A model generated the notes under the pieces. The model saw only the letters and a list, made by a program, of their open reading frames with translations. It was not told where the DNA came from and searched no databases. Below, piece by piece: positions 55,232-64,000 of a stretch of 64,000 nt of DNA. This stretch comes from Maratus speciosus (lineage: Eukaryota > Arthropoda > Arachnida > Araneae > Salticidae). Where the stretch lies: NCBI GenBank assembly GCA_963932465.1, contig OZ010786.1:592151038-592215037 (forward strand), in the 5' to 3' direction. The first letter of the stretch is position 1; every line of letters starts with the position of its first letter. Position numbers and translations under genes: made by a program.

Positions 55232-56243
55232 CAAAAACTAATATTAACTTAAGGGATTATATTAATTCGATTTTTCCACATTAAGAAAAAGAATGCGGTT
55301 TCTTTCTTTTAACCCAATATAGTAAATGTTGTTCTCTTTTCATAAAAGTTTATTCGGAATTCGTGCAGCGATTTTGGAATTTTTAGCGAATTTTTTATGC
55401 GATTATTGAAAAGCATGTAATGCATGTCCATACATATAAGGGGATTACCGTAGGGGGTATCCAGTTTTGTCGCCAAATAACGCCAAGTTTGTCGCCAACT
55501 TGACGATATATCGCCAAATTTGGCGACCAAAATGAGTCGCCAAAAGTGACGCCAACTTGGCGATATCTCTAATATTTCATCAAATTCCGATAGACTTCCA
55601 CTGTAAAACAATAGGGTTTATTTGCTTACAGAAAATCAACAAATTGAGCTATTTTAATGCAACAAAAACTAATATTAACTTAAGGGATTATGTGTTAATT
55701 ATATTTAAGGGAGTCCAAGTAAATTAATTATGAATAAAAGTAACATGATCTAATGCTTAGCATGATTTCCAAAACATAAATTTTAAGAGAGCCCACAGGT
55801 CAAAGGAATTGGATTTGAAACATTTTTCTAATTATAGTAAATTTTGACTTTCGTGATTCTTGAACTTTTTGTGATTTTTAATGCGATTTTTACGTTTCTT
55901 CGCGATCTGCTGCAATTTTTTGACATTCCATTTTTGACCTAAAGTACATTCTGTCCTCATTTCAAAATAGTTTATTCGGATTTCGTACAGCAATTTTCGA
56001 ATTTTTCGTGAATTTTGTATGTGATTTTTAGTGTATTTTAGCGATTTGCTACTATTTTTCCACATTAGTGAAAGGAATCAACTTGCAATCTTCGAACATA
56101 ATATATATATATATATTCTCTTTTCAGAATTTGAGAAGCGATTAAAATTTTTTTCGCTATATCTTTTTGTGATTTTCAGAGTTTTTTCGTAATCCCTGCT
56201 GTTTTTTTTTACCTACTCGGGCAATGCCGGGCAAGTTCGCTAG

Positions 56244-56904
56244 TAAATAAATAAATAAATAAATTATTAATTTTTACATTAAAAAGGGAAAATTACGTCA
56301 TATTTAAAACAATAAATTAAAAAGAATCTTTTACCTTCTAAAATAAAAAACTTTACTTCGATACCAGTTTTTCCCAACATTTTATTGGCTACACCTCACC
56401 GAAGCATGTATAAAATGATTATGCTACCCTCCTCATTTCTATAACTTATATTTCTTAGTATATAAAAAGATGATAAATTTAATATGGAAGGACCCTAAAA
56501 CGACTTTGAAAATAACAAGATTTTTAGCAATTTTTTAGCTTGCAGGCTTTCAAACAGGCGATTTTTCTGTCACAAATATGTTGTCAACATAATTACTCCA
56601 TAACAGCAATAATAGTATACGAATTCACCTTTATGCCATAAAGAGTTTTGTTGTTCTTCCAAATTTGCCTGAGAATTAAAAAAAGAATGTTGTATAGTCT
56701 GCATTTTTATCTTCACACCTTTTCGTGACGAGGCTCTTGCATTTGCATTAAATTTAATAGTTTTTTTATAATAATTTAAATAACTACATTAAGAACTAGT
56801 GAAATATTTTTGGACATACTAAGATTATTAATAAAACAAAAATGATTTTACACAAGAACAAAAAGCTTTCCTTACACATCAAAACTCTTGCATATAATCC
56901 GATT
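56244..56904. other. Unannotated AT-rich DNA
   Basis: A short (AAAT)n tract joins the Helitron end. Nothing else recognised. Confidence 0.4.
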
Positions 56905-58187
56905 TAGAGTCCTGCATCGGGTCGGGTTACCCGCTTTTACCCGTACACGACCCGACTCGCGGTTCGGGTCGGGTCTGGTTGGCGCTATATTTTCCCGTTG
57001 CGGTTCGGATCGAGTCGGGTTGACTTTAATTTTTTTTGGTGCGGTTCGAGTTCACGTCGGGTTGGCTTTTATTGTTTCGGGTTAGTGTATTTACACTTGC
57101 GGGTCGGGTTCGGGTTGGCTCGCTTTTTTAAAAGAATGTGGAAAATATTTTTCCCGTTAAAAGCCTATGTAAACCGCAGATCAAAGTTTCACAATAGCAA
57201 AATGTGTTCCTGTCTGTATTGTCTGTAGTCATCCTTTCACGAGTCTTCGAAATAACAAACTGCATTATATTTTTACCGTATTTTAAAAATACAATATGCA
57301 GCAAAACGCTAAATGGTCTTTCCTGTCTAATGGATTCAGTGAATAATTTAATTGTGGTGATACGCGATGCACTATGTTAGACGGAAAAATTTTCAATATA
57401 ATAACTGCTGATAAACTAAAGGCAGATGGTCACTTGTGTAAAACAAGGTGTATCGTTCTAAGTGGAACTTTTGAAACCGCAACTAATTTTAAAGAATATT
57501 TAAAGATTAGATTTTTAGTTTTATACAATTTAGAGTCCTGCATCTGGTCGGGTCAGATGTTTTACTATTGTTGAATATTGAAGAATATAGATTTGTTCAT
57601 TCTTCTATGTAAAACCTTAAAATGGTAATAGAGAATTAGAGGTCTGCACGGGCAGGAATTTCCAGGCCCGGGAACGGCCCGCCCCGTCCCGTATAAAACT
57701 TAAAAGTTCGACCCTAGCCCGGCACGGCCCGTTTATAATTTTATTGGCTTCGTCTAAATATTTATATCGGGCCGGTAAACCCGCAGCCGGGCCGTTCAAT
57801 TTTTTGCCGGCGGCCTCGCCCGTTGAAAAAACTGTCCCAATAAAGCGGCTTGGCCAGTTTGAAATTTTGCCGCCCAGCCGCGGCCCGCGGGCCGGAGCAG
57901 TGCAGACCTCTATTAGAAAAACAATTGTAGATTATTTTTCATAATGGCATTAAAACATGATTTGCTATCCTTACATTGCGGGTTCGGGTCGGGTTGCGGT
58001 TTGAAATATTGCGGGTTCGGGTCGGATGCGGGTTGATATACCTCGGGTTCGGGTCGGGTTGCGGGTTGCCTGAAATTATTTTTGCGGGATCGGGTCGGGT
58101 TGCGGGTTGCCGAAAATTATTTTTGTGGTTTCGTGTCGGGTTGCGGGTTGACTTAAAATGGAATTTGCGGGTTCGCGCAGGACTCTA
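56905..58187. mobile_element. hAT derivative with G-rich subterminal repeats
   Basis: Inverted ends TAGAGTCCTGCATCGGGTCG and ..CGCGCAGGACTCTA, flanked by a perfect 8-bp duplication ATCCGATT (56897-56904, 58188-58195). TAGAG.CCTGC fits the hAT terminal pattern. Both ends carry many GGGTCGGGTT(GCGGGTT) repeats on the same strand. A solo left-end fragment (TAGAGTCCTGCATC) is inside at 57531 and a second hAT MITE at 57637-57912. No transposase. Confidence 0.9.
57637..57912. mobile_element. GC-rich hAT-type MITE nested in the G-rich element
   Basis: TAGAGGTCTGCACGGGC left and GCAGTGCAGACCTCTA right. Inner GGCCCG/CGGGCC repeats in both orientations make it the most GC-rich stretch in the window. 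A diverged 8-bp duplication (ATAGAGAA/TTAGAAAA) is possible. Confidence 0.75.
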
Positions 58188-58195
58188 ATCCGATT

Positions 58196-58793
58196 TCAAA
58201 ATTTAATGTATATGTGTAATTATATACATATATTTACTGTGCATGAGGCCAGAACTAGAGCCATGAAAAATTTACTATTTGAGCCATTGATTTTGAAAGT
58301 GGATCATGTCCATTTTATATTTTTGATAAGTAATCGCTTTGAAAATCAATGCTTTTGAAATATCGTTGTAAATCTCTTCCTAGTAGGGAAAACAATTACA
58401 CTGATATTAAAGCATACTTAATTTTAATTGATTAAAACCATGTATTTTTTTTATTGTAGTAAGATTTAACTTTAACTAATAACGCTGTTTCTTACAAAAT
58501 GAACTTACCTTACGTTAAAAATCAATTGCTCATTTACGAATTTCCTTTTCAGACGCACATTGGCATTTATACATTTTAAAAAGTTTGTAGTAAGTCGCTC
58601 AGATATTTAATATGTTTTTTAATTAAATGTGTTAAAGACAATTAGTTTAACATACACCCTTAAATAGTGTCACGTATAAAAGTATCTTCATGTGACTTTT
58701 CAGAAGAAATGAGTTTTATTAAAATAAACAGTCGAAAGTAAACAAATTGAAAATTATAAAATACAAAAATAACCAGAAGAGTTATAGAGCTTT
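58196..58793. other. Unannotated AT-rich DNA
   Basis: No gene or repeat end recognised. Confidence 0.4.
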
Positions 58794-59195
58794 TTAACCC
58801 TTTTAGGACGGGTAATTCATGAACACATCATTAAAAGGTGCATCTGGAATTTGTTTTGGGCAACTTTAATAAATAAATGTAATATTTGACTTTTTTAATT
58901 AGAGCAGTGGTTCCCAACCCGTAAGTCGCGGCCCACAAGTGGGCCGCGAGCACCGTGGTACTGGGCCGCAGAATCTTGGGGTCTAATACCGGTTTTTCGG
59001 GACGATTCACTACAGAAGCGCTGGCTGTTGATCGCTGGGCTTACATTCGTCAGTCATCAAGGTCAACGCTCCCCTCCCTCCCACCACGTCCGCATTCCGC
59101 ACTTTTATTATTGACTCCTTTGTCATTGGCTGTGGTTTTCTGTTGATGTATCATATCGGTGTGTGTACTGTGAGCTCCTATTACTTCACGTCAAT

Positions 59196-61255
59196 ATGGA
59201 TGCTTGGTTTTGGACGGGGTCTTGTCGTAAGACAAAGTTGGCAAGTGATGAAGGGACTTCTACATCTGGTTCTACAAATAGCGAGTTTGAAATGACGGCG
59301 AAATCCAGTCTAAGTTGTAAAAAAATAGCAAGGAAAACTAAAATATATTTTCGTAAATATAACCCTGATTTTTTAAAATGTGGGTTTGTGTTTTCTGGTT
59401 CTGAGGAAGAGCCTATGCCTCAGTGTGTGATTTGTCTGGAAATGCTATCCAATGAATGTATGAAATTTTCAAAACTTGAAACACATCTACCAACTAAACA
59501 TCCTGATTGTGTAGGAAAGTCTTTGGATTTCTTTCAAATCAAGAAAAGAAATTTTTGTATGTCTAAATCTACCATGGAAAAATCTTCAAAACAGAAGAAA
59601 CTAAGCACCAGAGTTTTTTATGATCTTTCTTTGTTAATCGCAATGAAAGGTTCAGCTCACACCGTGGGAGAGGAACTTATTATACCCGCAGCAAAAATAA
59701 TAAGTAATGCTTTGTTTGATGAAAAATGTACAAAAAAAAAAAAAATAAACGAAATTCCATTATCAAATACAACCGTTAAAAGAAGAATTGATGAAATGTC
59801 GGAAAATGTGAAAAAAGCTGTCATTACTTTTTGAAACAAAGTGAATATTTTGCGCTGCAACTTGATGAGAGTACAGACGTTGCTGGACAAGCTAATTTAT
59901 TAGCTTTTAGTCGCTTTGAGTTGAATGGCAGTATTGAAGAAGAAATGTTGTTTTGTCGATCTTCGCCGACAAAACAACTGGCGAAGAAATTTTCAAATCT
60001 ATTGACAATTTTATAAAAGAAAATGAAATAGATTGACTAAGTGTGAAGGTTTGACAACGGATTGGGCACGTGCTATGTCTGAAAGTCATATTGGTTTATT
60101 CGCTAAAGTTAAATCAATTGCTCCCTTGGTTCAATGAACACATTGTAGCATACATAGAGAAGCTCTTGCAGTTAAAGGTTTGGACGAGAGTTTAAGAAAA
60201 ACTCTTGACGATGCAGTAAAAATAGTTAACTTTATCAATGCAAGACCTAAAAACTCCAGACTGTTTGGTGTTTTGTGTGATGAAATGGGCAGTGAACACA
60301 AACAGCTTCTACTTCACTGCGAAGTTCGGTGGCTGTCGAGAGGCCAAGAGTTGGCAAGATTGTTCGAACTCCGTGATGAACTCACGGTTTTCTTGAGGGA
60401 GTGAGATTATGATGGAAAACTTGCAAATTCCTACTTAGACTGTGTGACCAATGAAAACTGGTTGAAACCGTTGGCATATTTGGCAGATATTTTTGGTTCT
60501 TCCAATGCTCTTAACTTAACTCTGCAGGGCAAGGACGCTCATAAGTTTTTTGTGCAAGACAAAATAGAAGCAATGATAAAGAAACTTCAACGATGGGCTC
60601 AAAAAGTGGAGCAAGATTCCTTCGACGCATTTCCAGTACTACATGATTTTCTTGAAACCAACGAAGTCAAAATGGTTAAACAAAAGCTACAACTATAAAA
60701 AAAAAACACTTCGAATCTTTGGCCTCTAACCTCGGGTAATTTAAAGTTATTTGTTTTTCTTAATTTTATTCTATTATTTTTGAATAAGCATAATTAAAAA
60801 CATTTATTTTCCTAAAACAGTAACGTTTTTTAAATCAGTAAATTTTTCAAATAATACCTTTTTAAAATTAATAAATTTTAGTTACTTGACTTATACTTTT
60901 ATTAATCATTCATATGAATGAGAAATCTACCAACACTAACTGAAGCAGTAATTAAGCCTTTTCATACTTTTTAGGAACTTCTTCCCGAAAATTGAAGATG
61001 ATATACAATGGATCAGAAACCCTTTGAAAAAAAATTACTTAAAAAAATTAAAATTATTTTCAAATGAAGAAGACTCGTTAATTGAACTATCATGTGACCA
61101 GACTTTAAAATTGATTTTTAAGACAACACCACTGGTCTGATTTTGGATAAAAGTTCGGCAAGACTATCCAGCTATTGCCAAAATTGCACTGAGACACTTG
61201 ATGGTCTTTTCTACAATCTATCTATGTGAACGGGTCTTTTCAACTTTAGTTTAAA

Positions 61256-61296
<41 letters not shown>

Positions 61297-61362
61297 GAAT
61301 GCCGAGAGTTATTTGAGACTAAAACTAACCAGTTTCAATCCAGATATTGGCACTTTCATCGG
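59196..61362 (+). pseudogene. hAT transposase, ZBED5/GTF2IRD2-like, with lesions and a probable intron
   Basis: ATG at 59196 (MDAWFWTGS). BED-type zinc finger with C..C (QCVICLEMLS) and H..H (ETHLPTKH), then YFALQLDESTD (first catalytic D), TTDWARAMSES (second D), THCSIHREAL, a CEVRWLSRG block, and hATC with DDIQWIRNPF and YLCERVFSTL (catalytic E). Frameshifts lie at about 59835, 60010 and 60698 (A run), stops at about 60137 and 60405, and more after 61050. A GT..AG segment (60736-60974) splits SLASNLG from the FFPKIEDD motif in exact phase. The C-terminal RLNAESYLRLKLTSF follows an AT microsatellite. Non-functional. Confidence 0.9.
60736..60974 (+). other. Probable intron in the hAT transposase
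   Basis: GTAATTTAAAG at the 5' end and a pyrimidine-rich ..CATACTTTTTAG at the 3' end. Joining CTCGG to GAACTTC keeps the frame across a conserved region. 239 bp and very AT-rich. An insertion is the alternative. Confidence 0.6.
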
Positions 61363-61408
61363 GGATAGACAGTGTCAAAAATCCCATTAAGGGTTTTTTT
61401 TATCACTG

Positions 61409-61442
<34 letters not shown>

Positions 61443-61809
61443 GTGATAGCTAAGTGAATGTAAAAAATAAAGTTATTTTCTTTATAAAAAATATTTTTTC
61501 TTCATGTACAGCATCTTTTACTAGTTACTGACATAATATATATATATATATTCGTCATGTGCATATAGCAACCAGTTATAAAACCACAAACTATATAGGT
61601 GTTTATTTGTCATATATTTAACTTGTATATTAAGTAGTTAGTGGTCCTTAAAGTTATTTTTACAAAATTGGTGGTCCGCACAACTAAAAAGGTTGGGAAC
61701 CGCTGAATTAGAGTATTGTTTGGTATTTTATAACTAAAGGGAACTATTAAAAAAAAGCGGTGCCATTCAAATAAAATTCGTGCAAGGGATGCCGTCTCGA
61801 AAGGGTTAA

Positions 61810-61946
61810 ATGAACATTATTTGATGCCTAAAGTTTTTCTCGTGATTTTGTACATAATTTACATGGTGTGGCGTCTATTTCCAACTTTAGATTGCTAATT
61901 TCTTGCGAATTCATTTTTTTTTTTTTCACTTTTGTACTTAAAACAA
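61810..61946. other. Spacer
   Basis: Nothing recognised. Confidence 0.3.
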
Positions 61947-62123
61947 CAGGGTTGTCACGCTTCAGGGAATTTTTCAGTCGGAATATCAGTATTTTTTTAT
62001 AGAAAAATATATCTAGATTAAACGCACGAAATTTCGCCTTATTTAAAGAGCGATTCTCTTTAAGGAAGTACTGGTGCCGAAGAATTTTTTGGTCAGGAAA
62101 TTCCCTGTAGCGTGGCAACCCTG
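61947..62123. mobile_element. Hairpin element G2, 5-bp target duplication
   Basis: CAGGGTTGTCACGCTTCAGG and (complement) CAGGGTTGCCACGCTACAGG, flanked by AACAA on both sides. The core (GATATATC/TCTAGATTAAACGCACG, TTTCGCCTTATTTAA, TACTGGTGCC) matches that of 9276-9456 although the arms do not. Confidence 0.85.
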
Positions 62124-62968
62124 AACAATTATTTTTAGTCAGTACCATTATTTTTCCAAAAACAAATGGCAGAGAATGGGCTTAGTAATGGGCTAAAAAA
62201 TTATTTTCGCTTGTTATGAAAGTGCAAGTAAAAATATTTATTTAAAATAGTAGTGTCAACCGAATAAATTCGTGTAAAAAATGCCTGTGCCTGGCAGGAG
62301 TACTTTAATCGCAATGGGTTAAATGTGTTCGTTATTTAGATATTATTTCTGTGTATATTTCTTTCTAATTCAAGTTTTCAAAAAATTTCGTTAAATGGAG
62401 AATCTTGTAAAATGGAAGTTCTCTCAATACAAGTTCAGCTTTAATTTAAAAATGTTATTCAAGATCAATTCACACTTTCATTTCCTCCTTCGTTAAATAT
62501 TTATTTTACCTTGAAATAATTCAGAGGTAGTTCATATTTTAATGCATTAGGATATTACAAGAATAAATAAAAATGAATATTTTGAATTAAAATTAAAAAG
62601 TATTTATAATCCGTGAATCTGACAATATGACACGTTTTTTCTTTTATATATTTAGGAAATCAGTTGAATTTAATACCATCCATCATGCTTATTAAGTATT
62701 ATAATCTCTAAATACTCTAATCCCCATAAATCATGGATTTATATATTTAGGAAATAATAGTTACAAAATAACTTAATGTATGTGAAATGGTATTATCAAT
62801 TCTACAGTCGAAATAAGTCTAATGGAATCAAATATATCTACTATCTGCAGCTCAAAATTTATACTTAGTAATCTATTAAGAAGTAGTTCAGTACTCATTA
62901 ATATATAAGTAATTAATGTCTTTCACAACATTCAGAAATATTTATTGCAACGCATAAGAAAACAGAGA
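62124..62968. other. AT-rich DNA, possible eroded TTAA MITE
   Basis: 62165-62322 ends CGCAATGGGTTAA and has AGTAGTGTCAACCG, suggesting an eroded MITE, but the left end is unclear. Nothing else. Confidence 0.35.
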
Positions 62969-63107
62969 TGAGAATTCTCCGCTTTTTTGCATACCAGTAA
63001 AATATTAGAGAAAATGTTCTTCTGTAAAATCCCAGTTTTGAACGATTAAATAAAGTAACATTTTCTCTAAGATTATACTGGTGCGCAAAAAAGCGGAGAA
63101 TTCTCAA
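62969..63107. mobile_element. Hairpin element H
   Basis: TGAGAATTCTCCGCTTTTTT and its complement at the right; the arm itself contains the palindrome GAGAATTCTC. Core GCATACCAGTAAAATATTAG, GATTAAATAAAGTAAC, TTATACTGGTGCGC. No clear duplication. Confidence 0.75.
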
Positions 63108-63149
63108 CCTTGAAGAACTTATTGGCGTCGAGAAGACACATCATATCTA

Positions 63150-63548
63150 ATAGACCGGAAGCCGTCAGAAAAGACAATCACCTCATCGAGTTCACGGATA
63201 ATTTTCTAGGATTAGTTAAATCTTGATTCGCATATTAAAACGCAATAGGTCTTCTAAGTCATATCTTGGTGGAAAACACCTGAAAACTTGATTTTAGCGG
63301 CTGACTCGTAGGTTTACCATTGTGTTTTCCTGCACCAAAAGGTATGAAAACATGGAGGACTGGGAGCAGGAAAACACAATGGTAAACCTACCAGTCAGCC
63401 GCTAAAATCGGATTTTCCGGTGTTTCCACCAAGATATGACTTGGCAGACATATTGCATTTTAATATGCGAATCAAGATTTAACTAATCCTAGAATATCAT
63501 CCGTGATCTCGATGAGGTGATAGCCTGTGCTGCCGGCTCCCGGTCTAT
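63150..63548. mobile_element. Large foldback element (copy 2)
   Basis: ATAGACCGG.AGCC left, GGCTCCCGGTCTAT right; arms of about 180 bp around 63345 with GGTTTACCATTGTGTTTTCC and complement. Uninterrupted version of 9249-9834. Confidence 0.88.
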
Positions 63549-63556
63549 AAGTAAGA

Positions 63557-63736
63557 TGAGGCTAACCAAAAAGAAAGGCTATCGTGGTTCTTTGCGCGTA
63601 TGTATGTTTTTACAGACCACTGCAGTCACGTGATGCACGAATGCAGGTGTACGAAAAGAGCATGACGTCACTCTAGCGGTCTGTAAAAAAGATATGTGGA
63701 ATGCACCGCGGTAGCCTGTCTTTTCCGATAGCCTCA
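63557..63736. mobile_element. Mutator-like MITE with 9-bp duplication
   Basis: TGAGGCTAACCAAAAAGAAA GGCTA left, TAGCCTGTCTTTTCCGATAG CCTCA right. Flanks TAAGTAAGA (63548-63556, 63737-63745) are identical, a 9-bp duplication as in Mutator-like elements. Inner TACAGACC and GGTCTGTA continue the palindrome. Inserted at the edge of the foldback. Confidence 0.88.
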
Positions 63737-63745
63737 TAAGTAAGA

Positions 63746-64000
63746 ATATACGAATCATCACAGCAATTATTTTACTTCTGTTCAAAATAAAAGCGTTCAA
63801 AAAAAGCATGCGCTGGTTAATTAGTTCTTTCATGAAATTACCGCAACAGTACGTTATTTCATATGATAGTCCACAGGGTGTTCTAAAACACCACACTAAG
63901 ACGAACTGTTCCCAACGAGAATCCTTGCTATAAAAACCTCAAAGTTGTCGAAAATATCAAAGCTCGAAGACATATAATTTCTAAAAATAAAAAAAATATG
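63746..64000. other. Unannotated sequence to window end
   Basis: No gene or repeat end recognised. Confidence 0.4.

Larger units (their letters stand above)
54672..55640 (+). repeat. Duplicated ~380-bp unit inside the Helitron
   Basis: 54672-55058 and 55262-55660 share TCTTTCTTTTAACCCAATAT, AGTTTATTCGGAATTC.TGC, the GTCGCCAA cluster and GCTTACAGAAAATCAACAAA. A third, more diverged part follows at 55840-56050. Confidence 0.85.
54453..56243 (+). mobile_element. Helitron (non-autonomous)
   Basis: Starts TCTATAATAATAAAGAAATA preceded by A and ends GGGCAAGTTCGCTAG followed by T, i.e. the A|TC..CTAG|T rolling-circle signature without target duplication. GC-rich CGGGCAATGCCGGGC just before the end is the short 3' hairpin region. 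A GTGA-type simple repeat (54477-54507) follows the 5' end, as in many arthropod Helitrons. No Rep/helicase ORF. The inside consists of two or three diverged copies of a ~380-bp unit and a SINE. Confidence 0.88.
58905..61705 (+). mobile_element. ZBED5/Buster-like hAT transposon, 2.8 kb
   Basis: CAGTGGTTCCCAACCCG left and GGTTGGGAACCGCTG right, flanked by a perfect 8-bp duplication AATTAGAG (58897-58904, 61706-61713). These ends are the classic Charlie/Buster type. The coding region on the plus strand covers all parts of a hAT transposase but has several lesions. Confidence 0.95.
58794..61809. mobile_element. TTAA MITE, family P10, interrupted by a hAT
   Basis: TTAACCCTTTTAGGACGGG at 58794 and GATGCCGTCTCGAAAGGGTTAA at 61788-61809 are the two ends of one MITE. 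Inner edges GGTGCATCTGGAATTTG and AAAGCGGTGCCATTC. The 2.8-kb hAT at 58905-61705 splits it. Confidence 0.8.

Noticed and set aside
59657..59890. 77-codon minus-strand ORF
   Set aside because: Antisense shadow of the hAT transposase pseudogene.
62165..62322. Possible further TTAA MITE
   Set aside because: Only one end (AATGGGTTAA) is recognisable; the left end and duplication could not be placed.
1..64000. CRISPR array, operons, bacterial features
   Set aside because: The tandem arrays have no spacer diversity and the sequence is clearly eukaryotic, with SINE, Helitron and animal DNA transposons.
1..64000. Host gene exons, tRNA or rRNA genes
   Set aside because: No conserved domain outside transposases and no cloverleaf with both A and B boxes was seen; the only B box belongs to the truncated SINE. 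Short exons of a large gene cannot be excluded by eye.
1..64000. Endogenous viral or LTR/LINE sequences
   Set aside because: No reverse transcriptase, capsid or LTR pair could be recognised.

Overview
This window is eukaryotic, strongly AT-rich, intergenic DNA, most likely from an arthropod and possibly an arachnid. That assignment is an inference from the mix of transposon types (Tc1 DD34E, DUF4817-type Tc1/mariner, ZBED5/Buster-like hAT, piggyBac-like MITEs, Helitron, pearl-like tandem-core elements); no host gene anchors it. I found no convincing host protein-coding gene, rRNA or tRNA gene. Nearly every recognisable feature is a DNA transposon, a short palindromic derivative (MITE), a tandem-core element or simple-sequence DNA, and many are nested in one another.

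Layout. 1-6 kb: AT-rich DNA with a foldback, a TTAA-flanked MITE, a composite repeat shared with 22 kb, and a mariner-like MITE split by a small hAT derivative. 6.6-8.9 kb: a TTAA-flanked piggyBac-like element that received a 1.4-kb Tc1 element (TA duplication, 27-bp inverted ends) carrying the only near-intact ORF, a DD34E transposase. 9-14 kb: foldback plus nested hairpin, a second piggyBac-like element, the first of three copies of a mariner with Stowaway-like ends and a plant-type DD39D-like transposase, and a 1.6-kb TA-flanked element. 14-20 kb: three tandem copies of a ~1.2-kb repeat carrying a 79-bp core array and GACA/GACG microsatellite; the middle copy is split by a 2.1-kb pogo-like element. 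20-36 kb: a broken DUF4817-type transposase with a duplicated exon-like segment, many MITEs, mariner copies 2 and 3, and a nine-unit 152-bp array. 36-43 kb: a deep nest (MITE, MITE, 6.6-kb hAT, 3.4-kb hAT-like element with a 33-bp array, 1.3-kb element). 43-54 kb: a dispersed repeat with a CRE+TATA module, a Kolobok-like TTAA element, another tandem-core element and a pogo-like MITE. 54.4-56.2 kb: a Helitron with textbook ends containing a SINE. 56.9-58.2 kb: a G-rich hAT derivative. 58.9-61.7 kb: a 2.8-kb ZBED5-like hAT with perfect 8-bp duplication and a probable intron, inserted in a MITE. 62-64 kb: hairpins, a foldback and a Mutator-like MITE.

The most unusual signal runs through the whole window. 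More than twenty short palindromes of about 140-220 bp, with at least a dozen unrelated outer arms and different target-site duplications (TTAA; 8 bp; 5 bp), all contain a similar inner module of roughly 100-120 bp. It opens with CACCAG/ACCAGTAAAATTT, closes with the complementary AAATTT..CTGGTG, and often carries GCCTTATTTAAT / ATTAAATAAGGC. This looks like an exchangeable hairpin core wrapped in different transposon ends.
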